DNA of 32,971 nt from JAIPJA01 sp964390115 (GTDB taxonomy: Bacteria; Patescibacteriota; Patescibacteriia; Patescibacteriales; UBA12465), in NCBI GenBank assembly GCA_964390115.1, contig CAYMGT010000006.1, positions 1 to 32,971 of the forward strand, given 5' to 3'. Within the stretch, counting starts at the first letter, position 1; every line of letters starts with the position of its first letter. A program made the position numbers and the translations under genes. Positions 1 through 9,301 of the stretch are shown in pieces. A model generated the notes under the pieces. It worked only from the letters and a program-made list of their open reading frames with translations. It was not told where the DNA came from and did no database searches.

Positions 1-1262
1 ACAGTCTTAAGAAAAATAGATAAGTCTAAGTATAGGGAGCGGTTTTTAATATAGAATAAATCATACTGGAGCTTTTCAAAGCTGTCTAGATAAGAAGCAC
101 TGTGATACTTTTCTGAGATTTGATCCCAGCCTGATAAACCGGGTTTTACCAGTAGTCTTTCTTGGTAAAAAGGTATCTTATCTTTTAACTCTTTAGCAAT
201 TTGGGGTTGTTCGGGGCGGGGACCTATAAAGCTCATATCATTTTTTAAAATATTTAAAAGCTGAGGTAATTCATCTAATCTAGTTTTCCGTATAAACCCA
301 CCTACCTTAGTAGTTTTCTCACCATTTATCATACTCCTAAATTTAATAATTTTAAATTCATTACTACTTTTACCCAATCTAGTTTGTTTAAAAAATACTG
401 GCATACCTGATTCTAATATAATCGCTGTAGCTATTATAGACCAGAAGGGAAGGGAGATTAAAAGTAGCAGTGAGGAGAAGATAAGGTCAAATATTCTCTT
501 TATATGATTAAAGTATTTTTTGTTACCTTCATTGAAATTTTCTAAAAACCAAGTGTGGGTAATGGTCTCCAGTGAGACTCGACCGGTAACTTGTTCATAG
601 AAACTAGATAAGTCAATAAAGACTAGATTATAGGGGAGACAGAAGAATAGTTGTTGTCGCCAACTATTAACTTTCTCTAGTGAAGAGTCTAAAACTATAG
701 TATGTATTCTTTTTTTAAATATTAGTTGTTTAAGCTCTTCTTCTCCCATTAGTTCTTTTATGACTAATACGGTATTAAAACCTAAGCAAGGCTTTTTTTG
801 TAGAAAATTTAGAAGATCAGAAATTTTATCCTTATCAGCAATGATAAGTAGGTTGTTTCTAGGTAAATAAGATTTTAGAGTATAGTTAAAAAATTTACGC
901 CAGAGTACAAACAGTAGAGTAGCTAAGACAGCAAAGATAAATAGGTTAGTTTTTGGAGATATGCTACTTTCTACATTTAAATAGAAGAAAGCTATGGAGA
1001 GTAAGCTGGAGATAACGACAGCATTTATAGTTAAATTATTAAATTTTAATTTATCGGTAGCTATCAGTAGGTTGTATAGGTTATAGATATAGAAAACTAT
1101 TAGCCAAATACCAAAGATAACTAAAAAGTAGAAGTAATGAACTTCCCAAGTTAAATTAATATTTTCAAAACCATAACGAAAACCTAGGGTCAGAGTTAGG
1201 GCTAGATGTAAAGTAATAATATCTCCAATAAGCAAAGAGACCTTTTTAATTTTTTGTTGCAT
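1..1262 (-). CDS. Undecaprenyl-phosphate sugar phosphotransferase (WcaJ/WbaP-type), 3' end cut by window
   Basis: The frame is open from an ATG at 1262 down to base 1, giving about 420 residues without a stop, so the C-terminus lies outside the window. The first ~130 residues contain about four hydrophobic segments. A middle region resembles the nucleotide-binding-like part of polyisoprenyl glycosylphosphotransferases, and a further membrane segment follows near residue 265-290. The C-terminal catalytic bacterial sugar transferase domain shows the family motifs FKIIKFRSM, KTRLDELPQLLN, FIGPRPEQP and KPGLSGWDQI. Enzymes of this family move a sugar-1-phosphate onto undecaprenyl phosphate at the inner face of the membrane, the first step of exopolysaccharide or O-glycan assembly. 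The sugar cannot be told from sequence. Family assignment is confident. The final few residues of the domain are probably missing. Confidence 0.93.
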   Translation of the reverse strand, partial: MQQKIKKVSLLIGDIITLHLALTLTLGFRYGFENINLTWEVHYFYFLVIFGIWLIVFYIYNLYNLLIATDKLKFNNLTINAVVISSLLSIAFFYLNVESSISPKTNLFIFAVLATLLFVLWRKFFNYTLKSYLPRNNLLIIADKDKISDLLNFLQKKPCLGFNTVLVIKELMGEEELKQLIFKKRIHTIVLDSSLEKVNSWRQQLFFCLPYNLVFIDLSSFYEQVTGRVSLETITHTWFLENFNEGNKKYFNHIKRIFDLIFSSLLLLISLPFWSIIATAIILESGMPVFFKQTRLGKSSNEFKIIKFRSMINGEKTTKVGGFIRKTRLDELPQLLNILKNDMSFIGPRPEQPQIAKELKDKIPFYQERLLVKPGLSGWDQISEKYHSASYLDSFEKLQYDLFYIKNRSLYLDLSIFLKT

Positions 1263-1282
1263 GGTAATTATTTTATACTTTA

Positions 1283-1311
1283 AATATATCAGCAATGTTG
1301 AATAAAATCAA
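1283..1311 (-). promoter_or_regulatory. Sigma70-type promoter of the sugar transferase
   Basis: Read on the minus strand, TTGATT (1311-1306) and TATATT (1288-1283) are separated by 17 bases, with a TG just upstream of the -10. Initiation would fall about 15 bases before the ATG at 1262. It is divergent from the promoter at 1322-1350. Confidence 0.6.
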
Positions 1312-1321
1312 TTTAATCCTA

Positions 1322-1350
1322 TTGACAATTAACTACTTATAACACATAAT
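1322..1350 (+). promoter_or_regulatory. Sigma70-type promoter of the 198-aa gene
   Basis: TTGACA at 1322-1327 and CATAAT at 1345-1350 are separated by 17 bases, about 45 bases before the ATG at 1394. The -35 is a perfect consensus. Confidence 0.65.
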
Positions 1351-1393
1351 AAGATATAAATTAAATTAGTTCATTAATTAAAATTAAATAATA

Positions 1394-1990
1394 ATGGAAG
1401 AAAAAGTAGAAATGAAAGAATTGGAAGTTATGGTAATGGAGAGGCTTATAAAAGCAGGTCTTACTATTGACCTAATGTCTGATATTGTTTCTGATGGAGA
1501 CAATCGTCGGGCTATAAATATGGTAAGTGTTGTAGAGCAAAAAGGCTTCAAAAAAATGTTTGAGTTTAATATCAAGCCCTTATCAGAAGGAATTGACTTT
1601 CATAAGACAATGAAAGTTAATAAAAAAAACTTGGAATTAAATTGGGAGTCGCTAAAGGAAATGCTGGAGTTTTTCCACGAGCCGAGAAGAGCGGTAGTAT
1701 ATTCAATTCCTGAGAGTATGTCGGTGGGAAAACTAAAAGATTTTGTAGCAGATAAAGGTGGTAAATTTGGTAATTTACTCGGTTTAATGTTGTTGTTTCA
1801 GCAATTTGGTAAAAAACTACCGAAAAACTTATGGCTTTTAAGCCTTTGCGATGGCGAGGCTAAGCATATCTACAAAGGAGTGCCCACCTGCTTTTATCTG
1901 GTAAAAGGTAACAATAATCAGGTAAAATATTACCCAATTGATGAAGCCGCACTTATTGGCAATAGATTTTCCGTACTGTTTTTCTTTTAA
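1394..1990 (+). CDS. Hypothetical protein, 198 aa
   Basis: I do not recognise this protein. It has no signal peptide and no clear membrane segment. The N-terminal third is acidic and helical, including an SDGDNRR turn near residue 34. The middle (about 90-150) has EPRRAVVYSIPES and a hydrophobic helix LLGLMLLFQQFGK. The C-terminus ends in an unusually aromatic tail, SVLFFF. It is a single-gene unit: its own promoter lies at 1322-1350 and a terminator follows 22 bases after the stop. The start is the first in-frame ATG downstream of that promoter; an alternative ATG lies ten codons in. No SD is visible. A small cytoplasmic protein is likely, with function unknown. Confidence 0.75.
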   Translation: MEEKVEMKELEVMVMERLIKAGLTIDLMSDIVSDGDNRRAINMVSVVEQKGFKKMFEFNIKPLSEGIDFHKTMKVNKKNLELNWESLKEMLEFFHEPRRAVVYSIPESMSVGKLKDFVADKGGKFGNLLGLMLLFQQFGKKLPKNLWLLSLCDGEAKHIYKGVPTCFYLVKGNNNQVKYYPIDEAALIGNRFSVLFFF

Positions 1991-2012
1991 AGTAATTCAG
2001 TATTCTTAAGTT

Positions 2013-2040
2013 GAGGAGTTAAATAAGACTCCTCTTTTTT
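2013..2040 (+). terminator. Rho-independent terminator of the 198-aa gene
   Basis: A 7-bp stem GAGGAGT / ACTCCTC with an 8-base loop is followed directly by six T, with further T-rich sequence after it. Confidence 0.88.
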
Positions 2041-2051
2041 ATTTTTTTGAG

Positions 2052-2079
2052 TTGTTTTTTCTGTTTGCTATGTTATACT
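2052..2079 (+). promoter_or_regulatory. Extended -10 promoter of the holB-secA run
   Basis: TTGTTT at 2052-2057, a 16-base spacer and TATACT at 2074-2079, with TG at 2071-2072 forming an extended -10. It lies about 24 bases before the holB ATG and is the only clear promoter seen before the 7-kb plus-strand gene run. Confidence 0.6.
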
Positions 2080-2102
2080 TTAAATAAAGATTAAGCATAA
2101 TT

Positions 2103-3095
2103 ATGAACATGAAAAATACTCAGGTCGCTTGGCTCCAAATTGGTAATGAAATAGCCGTTAATTTTTTAAAAAATAGTATAGATACAGAAAATATAGCACC
2201 TGCTTATATCTTTTCTGGACCTAAAGATGTAGGTAAATTTAAAGTTGCTAAATTCTTTGCTTCAGGGCTTATTTTTAAAGATAAGAGCCAAAAAGAGCTA
2301 AGTGAGGATAATTTAGAAATAGGCAGTAGTGGAGATTTGCAAGTATTGTCTGGTTTAGAAGATAAACAAAATATTAGCATTTCTCAGGTTAGAGAGTTTA
2401 ACAAAAATCTTAATTTAAGTTCTTTTTTAAATAACTATAAGGTAGGAATAATTAGAGAGGCAGAAAAACTTAGTTTAGGAGCTTCTAATGCCTTACTGAA
2501 AACTTTAGAAGAACCTAAAAAGAAAGTTACTGTAATACTTTTGACTAATAAGATATCGCAAATTATACCAACAATTAGGTCTAGATCACAGGTAGTTAAT
2601 TTTTATCCTACTTCTAGTGAAGTAATTTATGATTATTTAGTTGAGTTCTATGGAGCTGACAGGGTGAAAGCTAAACAAGTAGCTAGACTAGCTTTAGGTA
2701 AGCCTGCCTTAGCGGTAAAACTTTTAGAGAATGAAGACTTTTATAGTAACTTACTTGAAAAAGCTTCTTTATTTTTAGACTTTTTCTCTCAAGATATTTC
2801 ACAGCGACTAGAAAATCTAGATAAATATTTAGGGAATAAGTTTTATGGTCAAGAAGCTAAGGATAAAGCCCTTGATCTTTTATCTACTTGGGACTTAGTC
2901 CTGCGAGATTTACTCCTAGTAGATCAAGGTCAAGCTGATTTAATTGCTTTTGAAGCCTTGAAAGATAAATTTCCTTCTCAGAATGATAGTCAAAAAATAG
3001 TTAGTGCTCTAGATTTATCTGATAAAATTAAAAAATACCTACAGGCTAATGTTAACGCTAAGACTGCCTTAGAGGAGTTAGTTATTAATCTTTAA
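2103..3095 (+). CDS. holB: DNA polymerase III subunit delta'
   Basis: This is a clamp-loader AAA+ subunit that works with gamma/tau and delta to load the sliding clamp. The degenerate Walker A GPKDVGKF sits at residues 39-46. The delta' signature NALLKTLEEP is followed by a sensor-1-like stretch (VILLTNK) and IRSRSQ, the SRC-like arginine-finger motif with Ser-Gln in place of Cys. The Zn-binding cysteines of longer DnaX/delta' proteins are absent, which is common in reduced genomes. The length (330 aa) is normal. A second ATG at codon 3 is an alternative start; no SD is present. It is first in a plus-strand run with a lipoprotein gene, frr and rseP. Confidence 0.92.
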   Translation: MNMKNTQVAWLQIGNEIAVNFLKNSIDTENIAPAYIFSGPKDVGKFKVAKFFASGLIFKDKSQKELSEDNLEIGSSGDLQVLSGLEDKQNISISQVREFNKNLNLSSFLNNYKVGIIREAEKLSLGASNALLKTLEEPKKKVTVILLTNKISQIIPTIRSRSQVVNFYPTSSEVIYDYLVEFYGADRVKAKQVARLALGKPALAVKLLENEDFYSNLLEKASLFLDFFSQDISQRLENLDKYLGNKFYGQEAKDKALDLLSTWDLVLRDLLLVDQGQADLIAFEALKDKFPSQNDSQKIVSALDLSDKIKKYLQANVNAKTALEELVINL

Positions 3096-3117
3096 TTTGT
3101 TTAAATAATTTAAAAAC

Positions 3118-4236
3118 ATGAAAAACAAGCTTTTAATAATTCCACTTTTATCTTTAGTTTTTTTAAGTGGTTGTAGTCTAGATTTTAATGTTAAAAAGAA
3201 AGATAGTGTAGATATGACTGATAATGGCGGAGTGTATGTTAGTACTGACCAAGGGCAACGTTGGGTACATATGACTAAAATGCCTGATGTTTCTGGTAAC
3301 AAGAGTATTGGTTATATAAATGTAAGAGAATTATCAGTTGATCCTAATGATGCTCAGGCGATTTATTTAGCTAGTTATGACCTCGGCTTATACTATACCT
3401 ATAATATTGCTAAAGGTTGGCAGAAGGCGGACAAGTTAGGTTCTTCTACTATTTTAGATGTGGTGGTAGACCCTAAAGATAAATGTACTATTTATGCTAC
3501 AGTTTCAAATAAGGTACTGCGAAGTGTTGACTGTAATCGTAGCTGGGAACAAGTCTATTTAGACCCGAATCCTGGAGTTAAAGTAACTGCTATAGCCATT
3601 GATCATTATGATACTAGTAATATATATGTGGGTACTAGTAATAAGGATATGTTTAAGAGTATAGATAATGGTAGAAGTTGGAAAAGAATTAAGATCTTTA
3701 AAGGGGCTATAGAGGATATCATTATCAACCCTAGTGATAGTAGAGATATATTTGTAGTTAGCTCAGGAAACAATCTCTATCGTTTTAGCTCAGACAGTAT
3801 TCCTAGCTTTGAAGAGTTAAGTCGTTTTCCTAATCGTTTAGAGACATCAGACTTACCTAATTTAAAAAATAACTTTGAGGGTATTGATATTGGTAAGAAT
3901 TTTGTTGATTTAAAATTCTCTAAAGATTCCAGTGTTATAATCTGGGCTACAAATAAGTTTTTAATTCGCTCTAATGATGGAGGTTTAAGTTGGGAAAAAA
4001 TTGATCTTTTAACCGCAGCTAATAAATCAGATATTTTAGCCATGGATTTTAATGTGAGTAATCCTGATGAGATATATTATGGCACTAAGTCAGTTTTTGT
4101 TAGATCTTTAGACGGTGGACTTAGCTGGACAGTTGTAGACTTGCCAACAGCTAGAATGACCTCTGATATTGTAGTTGATCAAAGTGATCCTAGGGCCATC
4201 TATTTAGGGGTAAGACAGCAACCTGAAGTAAAATAA
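3118..4236 (+). CDS. Lipoprotein with Asp-box (BNR/sortilin-like) beta-propeller repeats
   Basis: The N-terminus is a lipoprotein signal with a lipobox (LFLSGCSL-type; Cys near residue 20), so the protein is probably lipid-anchored outside the membrane. At least five Asp-box motifs (S-x-D-x-G-x-x-W) follow: STDQGQRW near 43, SVDCNRSW near 139, SIDNGRSW near 181, SNDGGLSW near 286 and SLDGGLSW near 330. The spacing fits blades of a beta-propeller of the Vps10/sortilin, YCF48 or BNR sialidase-like type. No sialidase catalytic residues were identified, so a binding or assembly role at the cell surface is more likely than glycoside hydrolysis. It starts 23 bases after holB and precedes frr by 34 bases. 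Confidence 0.85.
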   Translation: MKNKLLIIPLLSLVFLSGCSLDFNVKKKDSVDMTDNGGVYVSTDQGQRWVHMTKMPDVSGNKSIGYINVRELSVDPNDAQAIYLASYDLGLYYTYNIAKGWQKADKLGSSTILDVVVDPKDKCTIYATVSNKVLRSVDCNRSWEQVYLDPNPGVKVTAIAIDHYDTSNIYVGTSNKDMFKSIDNGRSWKRIKIFKGAIEDIIINPSDSRDIFVVSSGNNLYRFSSDSIPSFEELSRFPNRLETSDLPNLKNNFEGIDIGKNFVDLKFSKDSSVIIWATNKFLIRSNDGGLSWEKIDLLTAANKSDILAMDFNVSNPDEIYYGTKSVFVRSLDGGLSWTVVDLPTARMTSDIVVDQSDPRAIYLGVRQQPEVK

Positions 4237-4269
4237 TCTAATAATTAATAATATTAAATATTCAATTAT

Positions 4270-4824
4270 ATGAATGAATTTATTTCTCAAAAACAAACAG
4301 AATTTGACAAAGCTATTGAATTTTTTAAAAAAGAAATCTCTACCATTAGAACTGGTAGGGCTAACCCAGCTATTTTAGATAGTGTTTCAGTAGATGCTTA
4401 TGGTATAAATAATAAGTTACAAGCGGTGGCCAATGTTTCCGTTATGGACGCTAAAACTATTAGCGTAACCCCTTGGGATAAGTCAGTTTTAAAGAATATT
4501 GAAAAAGCCATAACTGAAGCTAATTTAGGACTCAGTGCTAGAAACGAAGGGGATAAGCTATTACTAATTATTCCTCAGCTTACAGAGGAAAGTCGCCTTG
4601 AGTATGTAAAAAAACTTAATGAAAAACAAGAAAAATCTCGAATTGTTTTAAGGCAAATTAGAGAAGAAATAAAAGAAGATATTGAAAATGCTGAAGAGGA
4701 GAAGGATATAACTGAGGATGACAAGTTTTTATATATTAAAGAATTAGATGAAACTATTTCTGATCTAAATGATCAATTAAAAAACTTGCGAGATAAAAAA
4801 GAAGAGGATATAATGACAGTTTAA
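4270..4824 (+). CDS. frr: Ribosome recycling factor
   Basis: With EF-G, RRF splits post-termination ribosomes. The 184-aa length is the usual size. Characteristic pieces are visible: FKKEISTIRTGRANPAILD near residue 18-36, the LQAVANVSV stretch of domain II, and the C-terminal helix with KFLYIKELDETISD and the basic-acidic tail. The start ATG follows an AT-rich leader without an SD. It sits between the lipoprotein gene and rseP; frr close to rseP is a common bacterial arrangement. Confidence 0.97.
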   Translation: MNEFISQKQTEFDKAIEFFKKEISTIRTGRANPAILDSVSVDAYGINNKLQAVANVSVMDAKTISVTPWDKSVLKNIEKAITEANLGLSARNEGDKLLLIIPQLTEESRLEYVKKLNEKQEKSRIVLRQIREEIKEDIENAEEEKDITEDDKFLYIKELDETISDLNDQLKNLRDKKEEDIMTV

Positions 4825-4847
4825 TAACTTAAATAATAAATATTTCT

Positions 4848-5978
4848 ATGGCAATTTTATATACAGTTTTAATTTTTATCGCCGTTTTGGCGGTTTTAGT
4901 CTTCGTTCATGAATTAGGACATTTTTTAGTAGCTAGAAAAAACGGGGTAAAAGCTGAAGAATTTGGTTTAGGTTTTCCTCCTCGTGCTATTGGGTTTTAT
5001 AAGTCTAATGATGGCAAGTGGAAGAAAGTTAAAGGTAGTAAAGAAGTTAAGGATGCTAAAAGTACTATATACTCATTAAACTACGTACCTTTGGGAGGTT
5101 TTGTAAAAATTAAAGGTGAAAATGGTGATGACGTAGCTGATGAAGATAGTTTTAGTTCTAAGCCAGCTTGGCGAAGAGCCCTTATTTTATCAGCAGGTGT
5201 ATTTATGAATATTGTTTTAGCTGCTGTTTTAATAGCTGTTGGTTATATGATAGGTTTCCCCTCAGGTACGGATAACTTGCCTAAAGGCGCTCAAGTTAGT
5301 CAAGCTCAAGTTCAGGTGGTAGAGGTTTTACCTAACTCAGCTGCTAAAGCAGGAGGCTTGGAAATGGGTGATATTATTTCTGTAATTTCTGGTGAGACTA
5401 TAGATAGTCAAGAAGAATTACAGTCTATTGTTGCCGGAAGCCCTAATAAAGAATTAGAGTTTGAAATTATTAGACAAAATGAAAGTTTAACTTTAAATTT
5501 AACTCCTAATGATAAAGACGGTAAAGGCTATGTAGGTATAGCTATGGCGGCGACAGGCATGGTTAAGTTGACATTTTTTTCTGCAATTTGGGAGGGTATG
5601 AGAGGAGCGATATTTTATCTTTGGGCAATTATTTTAGGTTTCTTGGGGCTTATAAAAAGTCTATTTATCTCCGAACCAATTACCGCTCAACTAGCTGGTC
5701 CAATTGGCATTGCTGATTTAACGGGACGTTTTGCTCGCATGGGTTTTACTTATCTATTACAGTTTGCTGCTCTATTATCATTAAATTTAGCAGTGATAAA
5801 TATTTTACCTTTTCCTGCTTTAGACGGTGGCAGATTACTTTTTCTACTGATAGAGAAAATTAAAGGATCACCGGTAAAGAAAGAAGTTGAGAATGCTATT
5901 CACAATTTAGGCTTTATGTTGCTTATGCTATTAGTTTTATTTGTTACCTTTAAAGATATAGCTAGGTTTTTTTCCTAA
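4848..5978 (+). CDS. rseP: Site-2 intramembrane metalloprotease RseP/RasP (M50)
   Basis: This membrane zinc protease has the catalytic HELGH motif at residues 21-25 in the first transmembrane segment. A second conserved site, NILPFPALDGGRLLF, near residue 315-330 supplies the third zinc ligand (the D of LDGG). A single PDZ domain lies at about 145-225 (VVEVLPNSAAKAGG and following). The 376-aa length with one PDZ resembles Gram-positive RasP. The family cuts anti-sigma factors and leftover signal peptides within the membrane. No anti-sigma substrate is encoded in this window. Confidence 0.95.
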   Translation: MAILYTVLIFIAVLAVLVFVHELGHFLVARKNGVKAEEFGLGFPPRAIGFYKSNDGKWKKVKGSKEVKDAKSTIYSLNYVPLGGFVKIKGENGDDVADEDSFSSKPAWRRALILSAGVFMNIVLAAVLIAVGYMIGFPSGTDNLPKGAQVSQAQVQVVEVLPNSAAKAGGLEMGDIISVISGETIDSQEELQSIVAGSPNKELEFEIIRQNESLTLNLTPNDKDGKGYVGIAMAATGMVKLTFFSAIWEGMRGAIFYLWAIILGFLGLIKSLFISEPITAQLAGPIGIADLTGRFARMGFTYLLQFAALLSLNLAVINILPFPALDGGRLLFLLIEKIKGSPVKKEVENAIHNLGFMLLMLLVLFVTFKDIARFFS

Positions 5979-6025
5979 GAATTTTAAATAGTAAAATTAA
6001 TTAACTTATTATTAATCTAAACTAT

Positions 6026-6364
6026 ATGAATGTAAATATTAAAGCTACAAAACTTGAATTGACTAATGAATTAAGGGATTATATTGAAAAAAAGATGAAT
6101 ATGTTGGAGAAATATTTAGTAAATGTTCAGGTGATTAATTGTGATTTTGAGGTAGAGTTAGAGTCGGGTAAGGGGCATAGTGGAAAAATATATAGAGCTG
6201 AGGTAAATTTAGATGTTCCTGGTGAGTTACTTAGAGTTGAAAAAAATGCTGAAGAGTTATATAAGGCAATTGATAAAGTTAAAGACCATTTAGATATGAT
6301 AATTAAAAAATATAAGGAGAAGAAAGCTTCTAAGCAAAGAAAGGCTAGAAGTTTAATAAGATAA
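6026..6364 (+). CDS. raiA: Ribosome hibernation-promoting factor, short form
   Basis: This is a 112-aa sigma54-modulation/S30AE family protein. It begins with the typical beta strand MNVNIKATKLELTNELRDYI, followed by a helix and the segment IYRAEVNLDVPGELLRVEK. It ends with the amphipathic helix DLYKAIDKVKDHLD-like region and a basic tail. It lacks the C-terminal dimerisation domain of long HPF. The family binds the 30S decoding site in slow growth. It lies 23 bases upstream of secA, a pairing also seen in Firmicutes (hpf-secA). Confidence 0.93.
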   Translation: MNVNIKATKLELTNELRDYIEKKMNMLEKYLVNVQVINCDFEVELESGKGHSGKIYRAEVNLDVPGELLRVEKNAEELYKAIDKVKDHLDMIIKKYKEKKASKQRKARSLIR

Positions 6365-6387
6365 AACTATTTGAATAAATATTTGTT

Positions 6388-9090
6388 ATGAAATTATTTA
6401 CAAAAATTTTGGGCGATCCTAATGCTAAAATTATTAAATCATTAGAGCCTGTAATAAAGGAAGTTGAAGGGAAAGAAGAGAAGATGAAATCTCTGTCTTT
6501 AGAAGATTTAAAGAAACAGACTGAGAGTTTAAAATTAGCAGTAAGTCAAGGTAAGACTTTAGATGACATTTTACCTGAGGCCTTTGCTTTAGTTAGAGAA
6601 GCTTCACGTAGAGTATTAGGTTTAAGACATTATAAAGTTCAGCTTATCGGTGGTTTAGTTTTACATCAAGGTAAAATTGCTGAGATGAAAACTGGAGAAG
6701 GTAAAACGCTAGTTGCTACTTTACCCTTATTTTTAAACGCGCTCTCTGGCAAAGGGGCTCACTTAGTAACTGTCAATGATTATTTATCTAAAGTTGGTGC
6801 AGGTTGGATGGGTCCTGTCTATAGTGCTTTGGGGTTAAGTGTCTCAGTTATTGTTCATGATGGAGCTTTTGTATATGATCCAGAATATATAGATGATAGT
6901 GCCTACGACCCTCGTCTTCAACATTTTCGTCCTATTTCTAGACAAGAAGCCTATATGACAGATATAAGTTATGGCACAAATAATGAATTTGGCTTTGATT
7001 ATTTGCGTGATAATATGGTAGGTAGTTTAAAAGATGCCGTACAAAGACCTTTAAATTATTGTATTGTTGATGAGGTAGATTCTATTTTAATAGATGAGGC
7101 TAGAACTCCCCTTATAATCAGCGCTCCAGCTGAAGAGTCAACGGATAAATATTTTAAATTTTCTCAGTTAGTAGAGAGACTAGAAGAAAATAAGGACTAT
7201 AATTTAGATGAAAAAATGAAAAGTGCCACTTTAACGGAGGAAGGTATTTCTAAAATGGAAAAATGGTTAGGAGTAGAAAATATTTATGTCTCAGGGGGAA
7301 TTAAAGAGGTCCATCACATTGAACAAGCACTTAAAGCCAGAGTACTTTTTAAAAAAGATAGAGACTACGTCTTAAAGGACGGAGAGGTTATAATCGTTGA
7401 TGAGTTTACAGGTCGTTTAATGCCTGGTAGAAGATATAGCGAAGGTTTACATCAGGCTATAGAGGCTAAAGAAGGTATGGAGGTTAAAAGAGAATCTCAG
7501 ACTTTAGCTACGATTACTTTTCAAAACTATTTTCGTCTATATGAAAAACTTTCTGGTATGACGGGAACAGCTCTAACTGAAGCAGAGGAATTTTTTAAGA
7601 TATATAATTTAGAGACTGTATCTATACCAACTCATAGACCTGTAGTTAGAAAAGATAATGGTGATTTAATTTTTAGAACTGAGTTGGGTAAATTTAAAGC
7701 GGTTATAAAAGATGTAAAAGAAAAAAATAGATTAGGTCAACCGGTTTTAATTGGTACAATTTCTATTGAAAAAAATGAATTTTTAGTAAATTTAATGGAG
7801 CAAGAAGGTTTAAGCCCTCAAGTTTTAAATGCTAAAAATCATGTTAAAGAAGCTCAAATTATTTCCCAAGCGGGAACTAAGGGTGCTATTACTATTGCCA
7901 CTAATATGGCAGGTAGAGGGGTAGATATTGTCTTAGGTGGTAGCCCGAGTACAGAAAAGGAACAAACGGAATTAAAAGCTTTAGGTGGTCTGCATGTCAT
8001 TGGTACAGAAAGACACGAGGCTAGAAGAATTGACAATCAGTTAAGAGGTAGAGCTGGTCGTCAAGGAGATTCAGGTTCTAGTCAATTTTATGTTTCAGCT
8101 GAAGATGATTTGCTACGTATTTTTGGTGGCGATAGAATGAAGTCTTTAATGAGTAGATTGCGTTTACCTGAGAGCACTCCAATTCAAAATAGTCTAGTAT
8201 CCCGTTCTTTAGAATCAGCTCAGAAAAAAGTTGAGGGTAATAATTTTGATATGAGAAAACATTTAGTAGAGTATGATGATGTTATAAACAAGCATAGGGA
8301 AACTATCTATAAGAGGAGAAGGGAAATATTAAAAAGCTATGAAAGCTCTGAAGATAAGCAAGATATTTTAACTGAAAGAATATTAAATTTAGTTAGTCAG
8401 GAAATAGAGGATGTAGTATTATTTCATACTGCTTCAGAGAATTTAAAAGATTGGAATTTGCAAGAAATTTATGAAGTTAGTAGGACTATTTTTTCTGCTC
8501 CGACAGATTTACTATTAGAGTTAGAAGATATTAGAAAAGATAATAGCCAGAAAAAAGAAGAGATGAGGCAAATGATTTTAGATAAATTAAAAAATTTAGC
8601 TAAAGATTCTTATTTATCATTAAAAAATAATTTTAAAAGTTTAAATGTAAATTTTGCTGAAGTTGAAAAAGGCATACTAATTCGTTCTATAGATAATCTA
8701 TGGATAGAACACTTGGAGACTATAAGTTATCTGCGACAAGGAATTGGTCTTAGAGGTTATGGGCAAAGAGATCCTTTAGTGGAATACAAGAGGGAAGCTT
8801 TTAGACTGTTTAAAGAATTAGAGAACTTAATCCAAAAACAAGTAGTGTACTCTATATATAAGACTGCTGTGGCTATAGAGGCGCAGAGTCAAGAATTTTT
8901 TACCGCTCCTAGCTTAGCTGATAGAGCTAAAAATTATCAAGCTCCAGCTAAGACTATGACAGAAAGTAATGACAGTGGATTTCATATTGCTCTCGCTAAG
9001 GCTAAAAATGATTTAGGGGAGAAGATAGGTAGAAACGATCCTTGTCCTTGTGGCAGTGGCAAGAAATACAAGAAGTGTTGCGGAAAGTAG
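6388..9090 (+). CDS. secA: Preprotein translocase ATPase SecA
   Basis: SecA is the motor that pushes unfolded preproteins through SecYEG. Walker A MKTGEGKT is at residues 100-107. The DEVDSILIDEARTPLI motif of nucleotide-binding domain 1, the preprotein-crosslinking region, NMAGRGVDI and RIDNQLRGRAGRQGD of domain 2, and the helical wing/scaffold follow in the usual order. The extreme C-terminus is a SEC-C zinc ligand set (C886, C888, C897, C898), as in SecB-type SecAs, though it also binds ribosomes and lipids. The 900-aa length is normal. It is last in the plus-strand run and is followed by a bidirectional terminator at 9255. Confidence 0.98.
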   Translation: MKLFTKILGDPNAKIIKSLEPVIKEVEGKEEKMKSLSLEDLKKQTESLKLAVSQGKTLDDILPEAFALVREASRRVLGLRHYKVQLIGGLVLHQGKIAEMKTGEGKTLVATLPLFLNALSGKGAHLVTVNDYLSKVGAGWMGPVYSALGLSVSVIVHDGAFVYDPEYIDDSAYDPRLQHFRPISRQEAYMTDISYGTNNEFGFDYLRDNMVGSLKDAVQRPLNYCIVDEVDSILIDEARTPLIISAPAEESTDKYFKFSQLVERLEENKDYNLDEKMKSATLTEEGISKMEKWLGVENIYVSGGIKEVHHIEQALKARVLFKKDRDYVLKDGEVIIVDEFTGRLMPGRRYSEGLHQAIEAKEGMEVKRESQTLATITFQNYFRLYEKLSGMTGTALTEAEEFFKIYNLETVSIPTHRPVVRKDNGDLIFRTELGKFKAVIKDVKEKNRLGQPVLIGTISIEKNEFLVNLMEQEGLSPQVLNAKNHVKEAQIISQAGTKGAITIATNMAGRGVDIVLGGSPSTEKEQTELKALGGLHVIGTERHEARRIDNQLRGRAGRQGDSGSSQFYVSAEDDLLRIFGGDRMKSLMSRLRLPESTPIQNSLVSRSLESAQKKVEGNNFDMRKHLVEYDDVINKHRETIYKRRREILKSYESSEDKQDILTERILNLVSQEIEDVVLFHTASENLKDWNLQEIYEVSRTIFSAPTDLLLELEDIRKDNSQKKEEMRQMILDKLKNLAKDSYLSLKNNFKSLNVNFAEVEKGILIRSIDNLWIEHLETISYLRQGIGLRGYGQRDPLVEYKREAFRLFKELENLIQKQVVYSIYKTAVAIEAQSQEFFTAPSLADRAKNYQAPAKTMTESNDSGFHIALAKAKNDLGEKIGRNDPCPCGSGKKYKKCCGK

Positions 9091-9198
9091 TTGTTTTAGC
9101 AAACACAAAGATATTGCATTATTCAACTGTAGAATACCTTTAAGGTATACAATAGTTAATATATTATGAAAAAATTAATGGATTATAGCATCTATTCT

Positions 9199-9228
9199 AT
9201 TTAAATATAATACATCAAATTTTAAAAC
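9199..9228 (+). repeat. Left arm of a 30-bp inverted repeat
   Basis: This arm (core TATAATACATCAAATTTT) is matched in reverse complement by 9601-9630 with 29 of 30 bases identical. Homology stops on both sides. The pair encloses the 78-aa membrane gene and its terminator. No target-site duplication is evident. Confidence 0.85.
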
Positions 9229-9254
9229 AATACTTTGAATTTTTTAAAATTTAA

Positions 9255-9289
9255 AAGCCACTCTATTTTTTAAAGTGGCTTATTTTTTT
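9255..9289. terminator. Convergent terminator between secA and the 78-aa gene
   Basis: An 8-bp stem AAGCCACT (9255-9262) / AGTGGCTT (9274-9281) is followed on the plus strand by ATTTTTTT. On the minus strand the stem is followed by a weaker T-rich stretch, so it can plausibly end both secA and the minus-strand gene. Confidence 0.85.
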
Positions 9290-9301
9290 GTTTTGATATT
9301 T

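Noticed and set aside
9131..9147. Palindrome ATACCTT-T-AAGGTAT after secA as a terminator
   Set aside because: The one-base centre cannot form a hairpin loop without opening pairs, and there is no T tail; the hairpin at 9255 is a better terminator.
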